A DNA stretch of 7,306 nucleotides from Marinospirillum sp. (GCF_014859565.1 NZ_JACUUA010000165.1:1-7306), one strand, 5' to 3'; positions 1 to 6,976 are shown, counted from the first letter of the stretch. Program-made: numbers and translations. Notes: a model not told the origin generated them from the sequence alone.

Positions 1-52
1 ACTGGAACAGAAAATGGAACGCTGGATGGAACTGGAAGCAGAAACCCAGTAA
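1..52 (+). CDS. C-terminal end of an unidentified protein, possibly an ABC-F ATPase (partial)
   Basis: Only the last 16 codons are visible, in the frame starting at base 2 and ending with TAA at 50-52. The peptide is LEQKMERWMELEAETQ, a charged, amphipathic stretch of helix or coiled-coil type. Several ABC-F proteins of the Uup kind end in a similar 'ERW-x-x-LE' helix, which is the sole reason for the suggestion. The strong terminator 28 bases downstream, on the same strand, supports a real gene end. The gene converges on the minus-strand phosphonate block and is probably unrelated to it. The family assignment is weak. Confidence 0.45.
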   Translation, partial: LEQKMERWMELEAETQ

Positions 53-79
53 ACCAGCAGACACTTCTTGCTCTTGTCT

Positions 80-107
80 AAACTGGCCCTTTGGGGCCGG
101 TTTTTTT
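80..107 (+). terminator. Rho-independent terminator
   Basis: A 10-base-pair stem is visible: AAACTGGCCC (80-89), loop TTTG (90-93), GGGCCGGTTT (94-103), with one T-G wobble. A run of seven T (101-107) overlaps the end of the stem. It ends the plus-strand gene whose stop is at 50-52. The convergent phosphatase gene stops at 106-108, so the hairpin could also stop minus-strand transcripts. On that strand only three T follow the stem, so termination there should be weaker. Confidence 0.9.
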
Positions 108-780
108 AACGGCCTTCTGCTAATCCCTGAGGAGCCCGTTGTGGCAACAAATTCATCCCCACCCACTCCAGTTGACTAACCTCCCCGTCCGGACCAATTT
201 CCCGGCGGATACGAGTCAGCCCGGCGTATGGGATATCAAAACTCAGTGCTCGTGCCAGTGGCTGTTGTAACACCTGACGAATCAGAAAGTTGCAGGTAAA
301 CAGATGCGCCACCACCAATACATGCTGACCGGCAAAACGCTCATTCATCCGCTGCCAAGCCGCTGCAATACGCTGATCAAAAGCAGTCAGGGTTTCACCT
401 TCCGGTGGTGGACAATCCAAAGGTGCCGTCCAGAAGGCCGTAACACTATCCGGTTCATCACCCTGCGGCGGGTATTTGGCACGTGCCTCAGCATGGGTTA
501 AACCCTCCCAGCCCCCCAGATACAACTCAACCAAGTCCTCATCCACGGTCACTTGTAGATGATGACGATCACCCAGCCACTCAGCAAACTCCCTGCAGCG
601 CAACAAGGGAGAAGTCACTATGGCATCCCAAGGCGCCAGCTCCGCCACCGCCTCCTTCATCTGCTGCCAACCCAGCTCACTCAGCGGATGATCCGTTGAA
701 CCCCGAAACTTGCGCCCACCCTGTGGCTCGCCATGACGGATCAGATCAAACACCGTTAACTCTGCATTTACACTTCGCAT
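106..780 (-). CDS. Histidine phosphatase superfamily protein (phosphoglycerate-mutase / CobC-like)
   Basis: A 224-residue protein of the branch that transfers phosphate through a phosphohistidine. Visible motifs: LIRHGE near the N-terminus (R15, nucleophile H16), SPLLRC with R61, the acid region VELYLGGWEG (E85), and the second histidine in VVAHLFT (H159). The usual sequence around the second histidine is 'SHGG', so this site is atypical although the histidine is kept. No signal peptide is seen, so it is probably cytoplasmic. Start: ATG at 778-780, with GGAG about ten bases upstream; RHGE lies close to the N-terminus, as is usual. It follows phnE on the same strand after 180 bases and may be co-transcribed with phnDCEE. 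Its substrate is unknown. Alpha-ribazole phosphatase, a sugar-phosphate phosphatase or a phosphonate-metabolite phosphoesterase are all possible. Confidence 0.88.
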   Translation of the reverse strand: MRSVNAELTVFDLIRHGEPQGGRKFRGSTDHPLSELGWQQMKEAVAELAPWDAIVTSPLLRCREFAEWLGDRHHLQVTVDEDLVELYLGGWEGLTHAEARAKYPPQGDEPDSVTAFWTAPLDCPPPEGETLTAFDQRIAAAWQRMNERFAGQHVLVVAHLFTCNFLIRQVLQQPLARALSFDIPYAGLTRIRREIGPDGEVSQLEWVGMNLLPQRAPQGLAEGR

Positions 781-845
781 TCAGGCTAAACTCCAGTAAA
801 ACGTCAAACACCTTCCAACCTGATGAAATCCACGGCAAGCAAGGT

Positions 846-879
846 CTGCGACAAGCGCAGCAGGGACTGCGTAGCGCAG
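846..879. repeat. Two tandem small hairpins with the same CTGCG/CGCAG stem
   Basis: The gap between phnE and the phosphatase gene (781-960) contains two perfect 5-base-pair inverted repeats with identical arms. One is CTGCG-ACAAG-CGCAG (846-860) and the other is CTGCG-TAG-CGCAG (867-879). Their starts are 21 bases apart, about two helical turns. Neither is followed by a T run, so neither looks like an intrinsic terminator. They might act as an mRNA processing or stabilising structure between operon segments, or as a protein site. Chance cannot be excluded for arms this short. No gene, convincing promoter or other element was seen in the rest of this gap. Confidence 0.35.
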
Positions 880-960
880 CGTTTGAGGCAGGGACAGCCG
901 AACACGCTGACAGCAGATCTGGTTGCAGAAGTGGTATTGAATCAGGCCCCACAAGTAACA

Positions 961-1788
961 TTAAATCACTGCACGACGCACCTTGGCCGAAACCCATTCA
1001 GACACCAGTACCGTGGCAAAAATCAGAATAAAAATGATACTAACCTTCTCCCAGGCCAGACTGTTGATGGCGGCATTCAGTTGCAGGCCGATGCCACCGG
1101 CACCCACCAACCCCAGCACCGTGGATTCACGAATATTGATATCCCAGCGATAGATCGAAATACCGGCAAAAGCAGGCATCACCTGGGGCAATACTGCATA
1201 ATTCATCACCTGCATGCGACTGGCGCCAGTAGCCGTAATGGCCTCCACGGGTGTCGGATGAATTTCCTCAATTGCTTCATACAACAGCTTGCCGACAAAA
1301 CCGATCGAACGCAGGGCAATGGCAAGAATACCTGCCAGAATTCCGGGGCCAATAATGGTCACCAGCAGCATCGCCCAGATCAGCGAATTGATGGAACGGG
1401 ACGACACAATCACCAACAGTGCAAACGTGCGAATTAACGGATGCGGTGTGGTATTGCGTGCGGCCAGAAAGGCAAAGGGAAAAGCCATTGCAATGCCCAG
1501 CAGGGTTCCGAGTGTGGCAATGTTGATGGTATCCCAGAGGGGTTTAAGCAGTGCTCCAGTATAGGACCATTCCGGTGGCAACATGCGACTGATCAGATCA
1601 GCCCCTTGGCGGGGTGCATCTTCCACAAACACCCACATTGTATTGTCGGAAATCACCTTCCAGCACAGCAGGAACAGGCAAGTACCAGCCAACCATCCCA
1701 GCCACAACAACCATTGCTGTCGGCTGGTGCGCAATTGCCACTGCGGTGGGTGTGCCGAGTCAATCACAGGGAAATTTTTCACTGGCAT
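961..1788 (-). CDS. phnE: Phosphonate/phosphite ABC transporter permease PhnE (second copy)
   Basis: A 275-residue inner-membrane permease of the PhnE family, one half of the channel through which PhnC drives import. A hydrophobic segment lies at about 26-45, and further membrane segments at about 86-112, 119-160 and 245-265. The cytoplasmic loop that docks the ATPase reads EAITATGA (182-189) and is followed by the family block with RWDINIRES (214-222) and GAGGIG (229-234). The frame is open upstream to a TTG at 1810-1812. I chose the ATG at 1786-1788 because it gives the gene arrangement TGA-C-ATG with the preceding phnE, which favours translational coupling; only a weak GGGTG lies upstream. 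It probably pairs with the upstream PhnE as a heterodimer. Substrate could be a phosphonate, phosphite or another small phosphorus compound. Confidence 0.9.
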   Translation of the reverse strand: MPVKNFPVIDSAHPPQWQLRTSRQQWLLWLGWLAGTCLFLLCWKVISDNTMWVFVEDAPRQGADLISRMLPPEWSYTGALLKPLWDTINIATLGTLLGIAMAFPFAFLAARNTTPHPLIRTFALLVIVSSRSINSLIWAMLLVTIIGPGILAGILAIALRSIGFVGKLLYEAIEEIHPTPVEAITATGASRMQVMNYAVLPQVMPAFAGISIYRWDINIRESTVLGLVGAGGIGLQLNAAINSLAWEKVSIIFILIFATVLVSEWVSAKVRRAVI

Positions 1789-1789
1789 G

Positions 1790-2614
1790 TCATTGCACCC
1801 ATTTACGCACAAAGCTGGAGAAGTATTCTGTCAGCAGCACTATCACAATAATGATCAACAAAATCGCAGCCGCAGTATCGTACTCATACCGGCTCAGGGA
1901 AGTATTCAGTGTGGCACCTATACCACCGGCACCCACAATACCGATTACTGCAGATTCGCGGAAATTGATATCCAGCCGGTAGATCGACAGACCGATCAGT
2001 CGCGGCATCACCTGAGGCTGTACGGCATAATTCATCAATTGTCCCCAACTGGCACCGGTGGCGCGGATGGCTTCCACCTGTCCGGCCTGAATGTCTTCAA
2101 TGTCTTCAGCCAGCAGCTTGGCCATAAAACCGATGGTGGCAAAAGCCAGAGTAATCATGCCCGCCAGTGGGCCAAAACCAAACATCACCACAAACAGGAT
2201 GGCAATGATTACTTCCTGAAAGGTACGCGAAACAGCAATGATGGCACGACACACCAGATACACTGGCAGAGGAGCAATGTTACGGGCCGCACCCAGACCA
2301 ACTGGAATCGCCAGTGCCACACCAATCACCGTAGCAGTGAAGGTCATGGTCAGACTCTCTATCAGACCATCCAGGATATCGTCCTGGCGACTGGTGAAAT
2401 CCGGGCTGGCAAAGGCCGTGATAAAACGCAGACCCCGCTCCATGCCATCAGCAACCCGCGCCCAGTTGACATCGACGCTGGACAGCGCCAGCAACAGGTA
2501 CACCAGCGCAACCAGTAATAATCCCCAACGCTGCCATGGAGAAGCAATCATGGGCAAACGACGCCAGTGGCCGGACTTGATTGCCGCTAGGCGTTGGGTG
2601 GAGATTTCGCTCAT
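1790..2614 (-). CDS. phnE: Phosphonate/phosphite ABC transporter permease PhnE (first copy)
   Basis: A 274-residue inner-membrane permease, paralogous to the next gene. An N-terminal hydrophobic segment (about 29-46) is followed by a periplasmic stretch, then membrane segments at about 86-112, 116-165 and 247-263. The ATPase-docking loop has EAIRATGA (181-188), followed by RLDINFRES (213-221) and GAGGIG (228-233). The start ATG (2612-2614) overlaps the phnC stop in an ATGA of four bases, and GGAG lies about ten bases upstream, so the start is well supported. Two different phnE genes in one operon is common for phnDCE-type transporters, where they are expected to form a heterodimeric channel. 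The C-terminal halves of the two copies remain clearly similar at the DNA level (around 1095-1230 against 1920-2060). Confidence 0.91.
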   Translation of the reverse strand: MSEISTQRLAAIKSGHWRRLPMIASPWQRWGLLLVALVYLLLALSSVDVNWARVADGMERGLRFITAFASPDFTSRQDDILDGLIESLTMTFTATVIGVALAIPVGLGAARNIAPLPVYLVCRAIIAVSRTFQEVIIAILFVVMFGFGPLAGMITLAFATIGFMAKLLAEDIEDIQAGQVEAIRATGASWGQLMNYAVQPQVMPRLIGLSIYRLDINFRESAVIGIVGAGGIGATLNTSLSRYEYDTAAAILLIIIVIVLLTEYFSSFVRKWVQ

Positions 2615-3477
2615 GATTGCAAGGCTCCACGATAGAGTGGTGTAACACCAGCTCTGGCAGGAGTGCTGGTAGCACGCAGATCCGTCTGAGGAAGTTCATC
2701 CGCTTCGCTGGTACTATCCGACTCTGGCTGGGTATTCCAGTCTTCCTCACCATAAATGGTGGTCAGCATGTCCGTGGTTAACTGCTCTGGTATGCCGTCA
2801 AATACAATTTCACCGGCTCGCAGCCCCACAATCCGGTCAGCAAACAACTGCGCCAGTTGCACATCATGAATATTAATGATGGCAGCCAGCCCCCGCTCAC
2901 GGCACAACTCTTTGATAAGACGCATGATCTGTCGTGAGGTTTTGGGGTCCAGACTGGCGGTGGGCTCATCCACGAGCAACAGCTCAGGACTCTGCAACAG
3001 GGCACGGGCAATACCCACCCTCTGCCGCTGACCACCGGACAAGGCATCCGCACGCTTGTCGATGTGAGCTTCCAGCCCAACACGTTCCAGCAATTTAAAA
3101 GCCTCCACCACCACCGGTTTTGGATAGCGTCGCCAGAAGCTGCGCCAGAAACCTGTGTAACCCAGATAACCGGACAAGACGTTTTCCATCACCGTCAGAC
3201 GATCCACCAAGGCGTATTCCTGAAAGATCATCCCCATCCGTCGCCGCGCTTCCCGCAGGCGACCGGATGAAAGCCTGTTGAGTTCCAGATCCAGCAGCCG
3301 GATGCTGCCTTCACTGGGTTCCACCAACCGATTAACACAACGTATCAAGGTGGACTTACCCGCCCCGGAAGGGCCAATCAGAGCCATTACCTGCCCAGCG
3401 GGCAGGTTCAGGTTGATGTTGTTGAGTGCCAGATCACCGGCTGCATAACGCTTGCTCACTGCTTCCAGTTGTAACAT
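2611..3477 (-). CDS. phnC: Phosphonate/phosphite ABC transporter ATPase PhnC
   Basis: A 288-residue cytoplasmic ATPase that powers import through the two PhnE subunits. All nucleotide-binding motifs are intact: Walker [10 protein letters not shown] (35-43), Q-loop Gln86 in FQEYALV, signature LSGGQRQRV (146-154), Walker B LLLVDEP (166-172) with catalytic Glu171, D-loop SLD, and H-loop His204 in NIHDV. The insertion between Q-loop and signature with [12 protein letters not shown] is typical of PhnC. The family core seems to end near residue 247 (YGEEDW). About 41 more residues follow, rich in Ser, Thr, Asp and Glu, and not recognised. Start ATG 3475-3477 has GAGG nine bases upstream; the gap to phnD is 11 bases. 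Its TGA stop overlaps the start of phnE. Confidence 0.94.
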   Translation of the reverse strand: MLQLEAVSKRYAAGDLALNNINLNLPAGQVMALIGPSGAGKSTLIRCVNRLVEPSEGSIRLLDLELNRLSSGRLREARRRMGMIFQEYALVDRLTVMENVLSGYLGYTGFWRSFWRRYPKPVVVEAFKLLERVGLEAHIDKRADALSGGQRQRVGIARALLQSPELLLVDEPTASLDPKTSRQIMRLIKELCRERGLAAIINIHDVQLAQLFADRIVGLRAGEIVFDGIPEQLTTDMLTTIYGEEDWNTQPESDSTSEADELPQTDLRATSTPARAGVTPLYRGALQS

Positions 3478-3488
3478 GCGTGTACACC

Positions 3489-4460
3489 TCAGTTGCAGTT
3501 GTATTTCACACCCATGGCGTTATCGATGGTGCGGATAACAGCCCAGTGTTCCTTGTAAGTGATCGGAATGAATCTGGCCTCACCGGAGTTCTGAAACTCA
3601 GCTTTCAACGCACTCCCTTCCCAGTCATAAGTGAAAAAGGCTTGTTTTACCTTTTCAGCCAGTTCCGGCTTCAGGTTGTAAACATGACCATAACCAGTGG
3701 TGGGGAAGGTTTGTGAGGTGTAGATAGTTTCATACTGGTTGTCACGCACCACACCACGGGCAATCATGCGCTTCAATACTGAATTGGCAATCGCTGCGGC
3801 ATCATAATCCTTGTTCACAACACCCAGAATGGAGTTGTCGTGCCCACCAGAAAAGGCTGGTTCAAAATCACGTTTTTCCAGCAAGTTGAATTCCGCTTCC
3901 AGCAGTGCAGAAGGTGCCTTGAAACCCGAGTTGGAAGTGGGTGATGTGAAGGCCAGATTACGCCCCTTCAGATCCGGAATACTGCTGATGCCACTGCCCG
4001 GATAAGTGATGATTTCCATTTCATAACCGAAACTGTTGTCTTCGCGTGCCATCATGGCAAAGGGCACAAAACCGGCACAGTTCACAGCCAACGGATTGGA
4101 GCCGGTATTAAAGCCAGCCACATGCAGGCGACCTGCACGCATGGCCTCCAGCTGAGCGGCGTTGGATTGCACCGGGAAGAAACGCACATTCTTGCCAGTC
4201 ACCTGCTCCATGTGTTTCATGAAACCTTCCCAGACACGGGCATAAACCGCCGGATCTTCAACTGGGGTGTAGGCAAAAATCAGCGTAGCAGGATCCACCC
4301 ACTCACGGGCATTGGTCGGTGTATCCGCCACCAGATCGCCATTACGATCCTGAAAACGAGCTGCCAGATCGGAAGCCAGCAGTGCAGCAGAAAAAGTCAT
4401 GGCTACAGCGCCCGTCAGCAGTGGCATCAGTGTTTTGGTCAGCGCAGCAGGTTTTAACAT
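3489..4460 (-). CDS. phnD: Phosphonate/phosphite-type periplasmic substrate-binding protein PhnD
   Basis: A 323-residue secreted binding protein that should deliver a phosphorus compound to the PhnE channel. A signal peptide covers about residues 1-29 ([16 protein letters not shown], then SDLAAR). Family features are [11 protein letters not shown] (63-73), the [13 protein letters not shown] stretch (105-117), the anion-pocket motif [10 protein letters not shown] (171-180) and [12 protein letters not shown] (204-215). Residues 38-46 read DRNGDLVAD, a calcium-loop-like Asp/Asn pattern just after the signal peptide. Two cysteines in the mature protein (C128, C322) could form a disulfide. The frame is open upstream to a TTG at 4548-4550. 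The ATG at 4458-4460 is preferred because it has GGAG seven bases upstream and places the signal peptide at the N-terminus. PhnD, PtxB or HtxB-like specificities cannot be separated from sequence alone. Confidence 0.92.
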   Translation of the reverse strand: MLKPAALTKTLMPLLTGAVAMTFSAALLASDLAARFQDRNGDLVADTPTNAREWVDPATLIFAYTPVEDPAVYARVWEGFMKHMEQVTGKNVRFFPVQSNAAQLEAMRAGRLHVAGFNTGSNPLAVNCAGFVPFAMMAREDNSFGYEMEIITYPGSGISSIPDLKGRNLAFTSPTSNSGFKAPSALLEAEFNLLEKRDFEPAFSGGHDNSILGVVNKDYDAAAIANSVLKRMIARGVVRDNQYETIYTSQTFPTTGYGHVYNLKPELAEKVKQAFFTYDWEGSALKAEFQNSGEARFIPITYKEHWAVIRTIDNAMGVKYNCN

Positions 4461-4499
4461 GAGGTGTCTCCAGGTTGTTTTGGACATCGCAAGCAGCCT

Positions 4500-4550
4500 A
4501 AAGACGAAAAATGACAAAGCAGGGAAAACTGAATGAACGGTCAATGACAA
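4500..4550 (-). promoter_or_regulatory. Tandem PHO-box-like array upstream of phnD
   Basis: On the minus strand heptamers recur every 11 bases: TTGTCAT (4550-4544), CGTTCAT (4539-4533), TTTTCCC (4528-4522), TTGTCAT (4517-4511) and CGTCTTT (4506-4500). Compared with the E. coli PHO half-site CTGTCAT or CTGTCAC they match at about 6, 5, 4, 6 and 2 of 7 positions. The 11-base period is that of PhoB-binding direct repeats. The first pair, TTGTCAT-TGAC-CGTTCAT, is the best box. The array ends 39 bases before the phnD ATG and overlaps the stop codon of the truncated permease gene. No good -10 hexamer was found at the expected distance, which lowers confidence in the exact promoter position. Confidence 0.6.
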
Positions 4551-4774
4551 TTCTGTAAAAACCCTTTTAGAAAGCTGAAGTTGGCCAGCCCGATAAATGC
4601 ACCACTCGTGTTCTGCAGGCTTTTTATCAGCATCGACAAAAGTGGTAAGGCCAACCCGATCAGCAACAAGGCCAGTGCCACCAACAACACCAGCAGGCGC
4701 AGTGCCTTATCCGACAACAAAGATATCATCCAGCCACTGCCCAAGTGGCTGTTTTTAATGGTCTCACCTTTCAT
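4541..4774 (-). pseudogene. Truncated 2-aminoethylphosphonate ABC transporter permease (N-terminal remnant)
   Basis: A 77-codon frame that begins exactly where a phnT-linked permease should. Its ATG (4772-4774) overlaps the phnT stop as ATGA, and GGAG lies seven bases upstream. Residues 26-50 form one membrane helix ending in LALPLLSMLI, followed by KSLQNTSGAFIGLANF (51-66), which is the familiar start of Fbp/PhnU-type permeases. After that the homology appears to stop: the last 11 residues (SFLKGFLQNCH) and TGA (4541-4543) look like read-through into the phnD control region. Full-length permeases of this kind run to several hundred residues with repeated membrane segments and an EAA loop. 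None of these is present here, and the other minus-strand frames up to phnD show no continuation that I recognise. The start and SD are intact, so a short peptide may still be made. Confidence 0.78.
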
Positions 4775-5898
4775 GCCGCTGCTCCGGCAAATACCTGCAA
4801 GCTCTGCTCCGGCAGGTGTAATTGCAGACAACTTGCCTGCTGCAAGTGAGCCAGATCACTCATCGGTAAATCCACCTGCAAGGGATGTGAGCCTGACTCC
4901 AGTACACAATGCACTCGCAGAAAAGCACCCATAAACTCAACATCCACTAGACGCGCCTGCACACCATTACAGTTCACCTCATCCTCTGTACAAAGACGCA
5001 CGGCTTCCGGGCGAATTGCTAGGCGGACAGCACTGTGCTGCGGCAAACCATGAGTTTTAACCAGACGGATACAACGTTCCCCGACCCGAACACTGTTTGG
5101 TGTATCCACCACCGCATCCAGCAAGTTCATGCTGCCGACAAAACCGGCTACAAATGCATTGGTGGGCTGGTGATAAATTTCCTGTGGTGTACCTATCTGT
5201 TCAATCACTCCCTGATTCATCACCACAATTCGATCAGCCAGAGTCAGGGCTTCTTCCTGATCATGAGTCACCATGATGGTGGTAACACCCAGTTCTTGCT
5301 GCAGTTTTTTGATCTGCTGACGCAGATGCACCCGAACACGGGCATCCAATGCTGACAGGGGTTCATCCAACAACAACAGGCCGGGGCGAGTGGCCAGTGC
5401 CCGTGCCAATGCGACCCGCTGCTGCTGCCCGCCAGAAAGTTGCGCCGGGTATTTGTCAGCAGAATCCTCCAACCCAATTAATGTCAGCAGTTCTTCCACC
5501 CGCTGACTGATGCTGCTCTTATCCTGACGCTGGTTACGCAGGCCGTAAGCTATGTTGTCCAGTACACTCAGATTGGGAAACAGTGCATAAGACTGAAACA
5601 CAATGCCAAAATCCCTCAGCTGTGGTGGCAGCAGGGATATATCCCGTCCTTGCTGGATGATGCGGCCTTCACTCTGTTGTTCCAGCCCAGCAATGGCTCG
5701 CAGCAGGGTGGTCTTGCCACAGCCAGAAGGGCCGAGGAAACAGACAAACTCTCCCTCTTGCACACTCAGTTCTATGTCACGCAGGGCAACAAAGTCACCA
5801 AAACGTTTACCGAGCTGCTCTATACGCAGGCATTCCGGCCCCGAAAAAACCGCAGCCCCAAAGGGCTGCAGCTGTGGTTGCTGATTGATGGCATTCAT
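4771..5898 (-). CDS. phnT: 2-aminoethylphosphonate ABC transporter ATPase PhnT
   Basis: A 375-residue cytoplasmic ATPase of the PotA/FbpC type linked to 2-aminoethylphosphonate uptake. Motifs: Walker A GPSGCGKTT (56-64), Q-loop FQSYALFPNLSV with Gln102, signature LSGGQQQRV (154-162), Walker B LLLLDEP (174-180) with Glu179, D-loop SALD, and H-loop His212 in VTHDQEEAL. A C-terminal TOBE-like domain spans about 285-370 (RLAIRPEAVRL, VEFMGAFLRV). The frame is open upstream to a GTG at 5965-5967, inside phnS. I chose the ATG at 5896-5898, which has GAGG eight bases upstream overlapping the phnS stop; an ATG two codons earlier sits too close to that site. The ATPase is intact, but the permease it should drive is truncated just downstream. 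Confidence 0.9.
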   Translation of the reverse strand: MNAINQQPQLQPFGAAVFSGPECLRIEQLGKRFGDFVALRDIELSVQEGEFVCFLGPSGCGKTTLLRAIAGLEQQSEGRIIQQGRDISLLPPQLRDFGIVFQSYALFPNLSVLDNIAYGLRNQRQDKSSISQRVEELLTLIGLEDSADKYPAQLSGGQQQRVALARALATRPGLLLLDEPLSALDARVRVHLRQQIKKLQQELGVTTIMVTHDQEEALTLADRIVVMNQGVIEQIGTPQEIYHQPTNAFVAGFVGSMNLLDAVVDTPNSVRVGERCIRLVKTHGLPQHSAVRLAIRPEAVRLCTEDEVNCNGVQARLVDVEFMGAFLRVHCVLESGSHPLQVDLPMSDLAHLQQASCLQLHLPEQSLQVFAGAAA

Positions 5899-5908
5899 AT
5901 CCATCACC

Positions 5909-6949
5909 TCAGCGTTTCTCGGTCTTGCCATCGTAACGGCGCTGCCACTCCTGCAACACACGGGCACGGTTCAGTGCCGCCCAGCTGAAATCTGCATCAA
6001 TCATGCGATCAAGGATATCAGCAGGGTAGTTGGGCAGAGGTTTGGCTACACCGGGCATGGCCACCACGGCATAACCTTCATTGTATAACTCGTTGGCTTC
6101 ACGGCTCACTGCCCAGTCCATCAGAGTCTGAGCAGCTTTCATATTTTTAGTGCCTTTCACGATGGCAGCCGCTTCCATATCCCAGCCCAGACCTTCGGAA
6201 GGGAACACCACTTCCACTGGTGCACCCTGCGTTTTCAGGCGGGCAGCACGAAAGGCAAAAGACACACCCACCACGGCTTCACCGGAGGCTGCAAGGTTAC
6301 AAGGGGCCGAACCCGAGTGGGTATAACGACTGATGTTCTGATGCAGTCGATCCATGTAATCCCAGCCTTTTTCTTCACCCCATAACTGCAACCAGCTGGC
6401 AACATCCAGATAACCGGTACCAGAGGAGCTGGGGTTAGGCATGATCACCTGACCCCGGTATTCCGGACGAGTCAAATCTTCCCAGCTGGTGGGTTTGGGA
6501 ATACCACGGCGCTGACCTTCGATGGTGTTGTAACAAATAGCCGCCACCCAAGCATCCATACCCACCCAAGAGGGCGGAGTTTCACGACTGACAAATTTTG
6601 ATTCCAGTTTTTCCACACCCTTAGGTGCATAGGGGTGCAGCATTTTTTCATCATCCAGAATCAGCAGGCTGGTAGCCGCCAGACCCCAGATCACATCCGC
6701 ACGCGGGTTGTTCTTTTCAGCCAACAAACGAGCTGTAATAACACCGGTGGAATCCCTTACCCAGCGAATCTGGATATCCGGGTGAGCTTTGTTAAAGCGT
6801 TCGGCATACTTTTTCAGATCGTCGGATTCAACAGCGGTGTACACCGTCAGTTCCGTGGCAGCCAGTGCAGAACCGGCACCCAGCAGGCTGGCAAGACCAA
6901 GGGTCAGAGCCGTTTTTTTGATTTTTTGCAGCAGTTGAACAGATTTCAT
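5909..6949 (-). CDS. phnS: Periplasmic 2-aminoethylphosphonate-binding protein PhnS
   Basis: A 346-residue secreted binding protein of the iron/AEP-binding (Fbp-like) fold. The signal peptide is residues 1-30 (KIKK, then a hydrophobic core, then GSALA) with likely cleavage before ATELTVYTA. Downstream landmarks are RWVRDSTGVITARLLAEKNNP (63-82, read in pieces), ADVIWGLAATS (84-94), PTSWEDLTRPEYRG (153-166), MPNPSSSGTGY (170-180) and GEAVVGVSFAFRA (223-235). The NPSSSGTGY block is typical of this binding-protein family and probably contacts the ligand. Start ATG 6947-6949 has GGGAG seven bases upstream. It is the first gene after the PHO-like promoter, and phnT starts 10 bases after its stop. 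The AEP assignment rests on family resemblance and on the phnR-phnS-phnT order; an iron- or other phosphonate-binding role is a less likely alternative. Confidence 0.87.
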   Translation of the reverse strand: MKSVQLLQKIKKTALTLGLASLLGAGSALAATELTVYTAVESDDLKKYAERFNKAHPDIQIRWVRDSTGVITARLLAEKNNPRADVIWGLAATSLLILDDEKMLHPYAPKGVEKLESKFVSRETPPSWVGMDAWVAAICYNTIEGQRRGIPKPTSWEDLTRPEYRGQVIMPNPSSSGTGYLDVASWLQLWGEEKGWDYMDRLHQNISRYTHSGSAPCNLAASGEAVVGVSFAFRAARLKTQGAPVEVVFPSEGLGWDMEAAAIVKGTKNMKAAQTLMDWAVSREANELYNEGYAVVAMPGVAKPLPNYPADILDRMIDADFSWAALNRARVLQEWQRRYDGKTEKR

Positions 6950-6964
6950 GAGGGTCTCCCATGT

Positions 6965-6976
6965 TGGTATAGACCA
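6965..6976. promoter_or_regulatory. Candidate GntR (HutC/PhnF-type) operator
   Basis: TGGTATAGACCA on the plus strand is an inverted repeat with arms TGGT and ACCA. Its core GTATAGAC fits the GT-N-TA-N-AC pattern of HutC-subfamily GntR operators. From memory, the same 12-mer was reported for the phosphonate-operon repressor PhnF in Mycobacterium smegmatis; I could not check this. The site lies between the candidate -10 and the phnS Shine-Dalgarno, where a bound repressor would block initiation. The adjacent UTRA-domain regulator gene is the obvious partner. Confidence 0.65.

Noticed and set aside
897..920. CTGTC-type repeats on the minus strand before the phosphatase gene as a PHO box
   Set aside because: The two CTGTC words are 16 bases apart, not 11, and no -10 follows at the right place.
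746..1031. Open frames covering the phnE-phosphatase gap on both strands
   Set aside because: They have low-complexity or Cys/Pro/His-rich composition, overlap real genes and have no SD; they look like shadows of neighbouring coding sequence.
1789..1812. Longer phnE start at a TTG (1810-1812), adding eight residues
   Set aside because: The ATG at 1786-1788 directly follows the previous stop (TGA-C-ATG) and needs no rare start codon.
1583..2518. Long plus-strand open frame opposite the two phnE genes
   Set aside because: It is rich in His, Gln, Asn and Thr and runs antisense to well-supported permease genes, so it is the complement of their coding sequence.
3480..3487. GTGTACAC palindrome between phnD and phnC as a second GntR operator
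   Set aside because: It fits the 8-base core rule but lacks the TGGT/ACCA arms and sits inside an operon just upstream of the phnC start codon; probably chance.
4461..4550. N-terminal 30-residue extension of PhnD from a TTG at 4548-4550
   Set aside because: It would lie across the PHO-like array and push the signal peptide inward. The ATG at 4458-4460 has a good SD. The extension's hydrophobic stretch reflects T-rich promoter sequence.
5899..5967. Longer PhnT start from GTG (5965-5967) or ATGs at 5929-5931 and 5902-5904
   Set aside because: These lie inside phnS or too close to the SD; the ATG at 5896-5898 has GAGG at the right distance.
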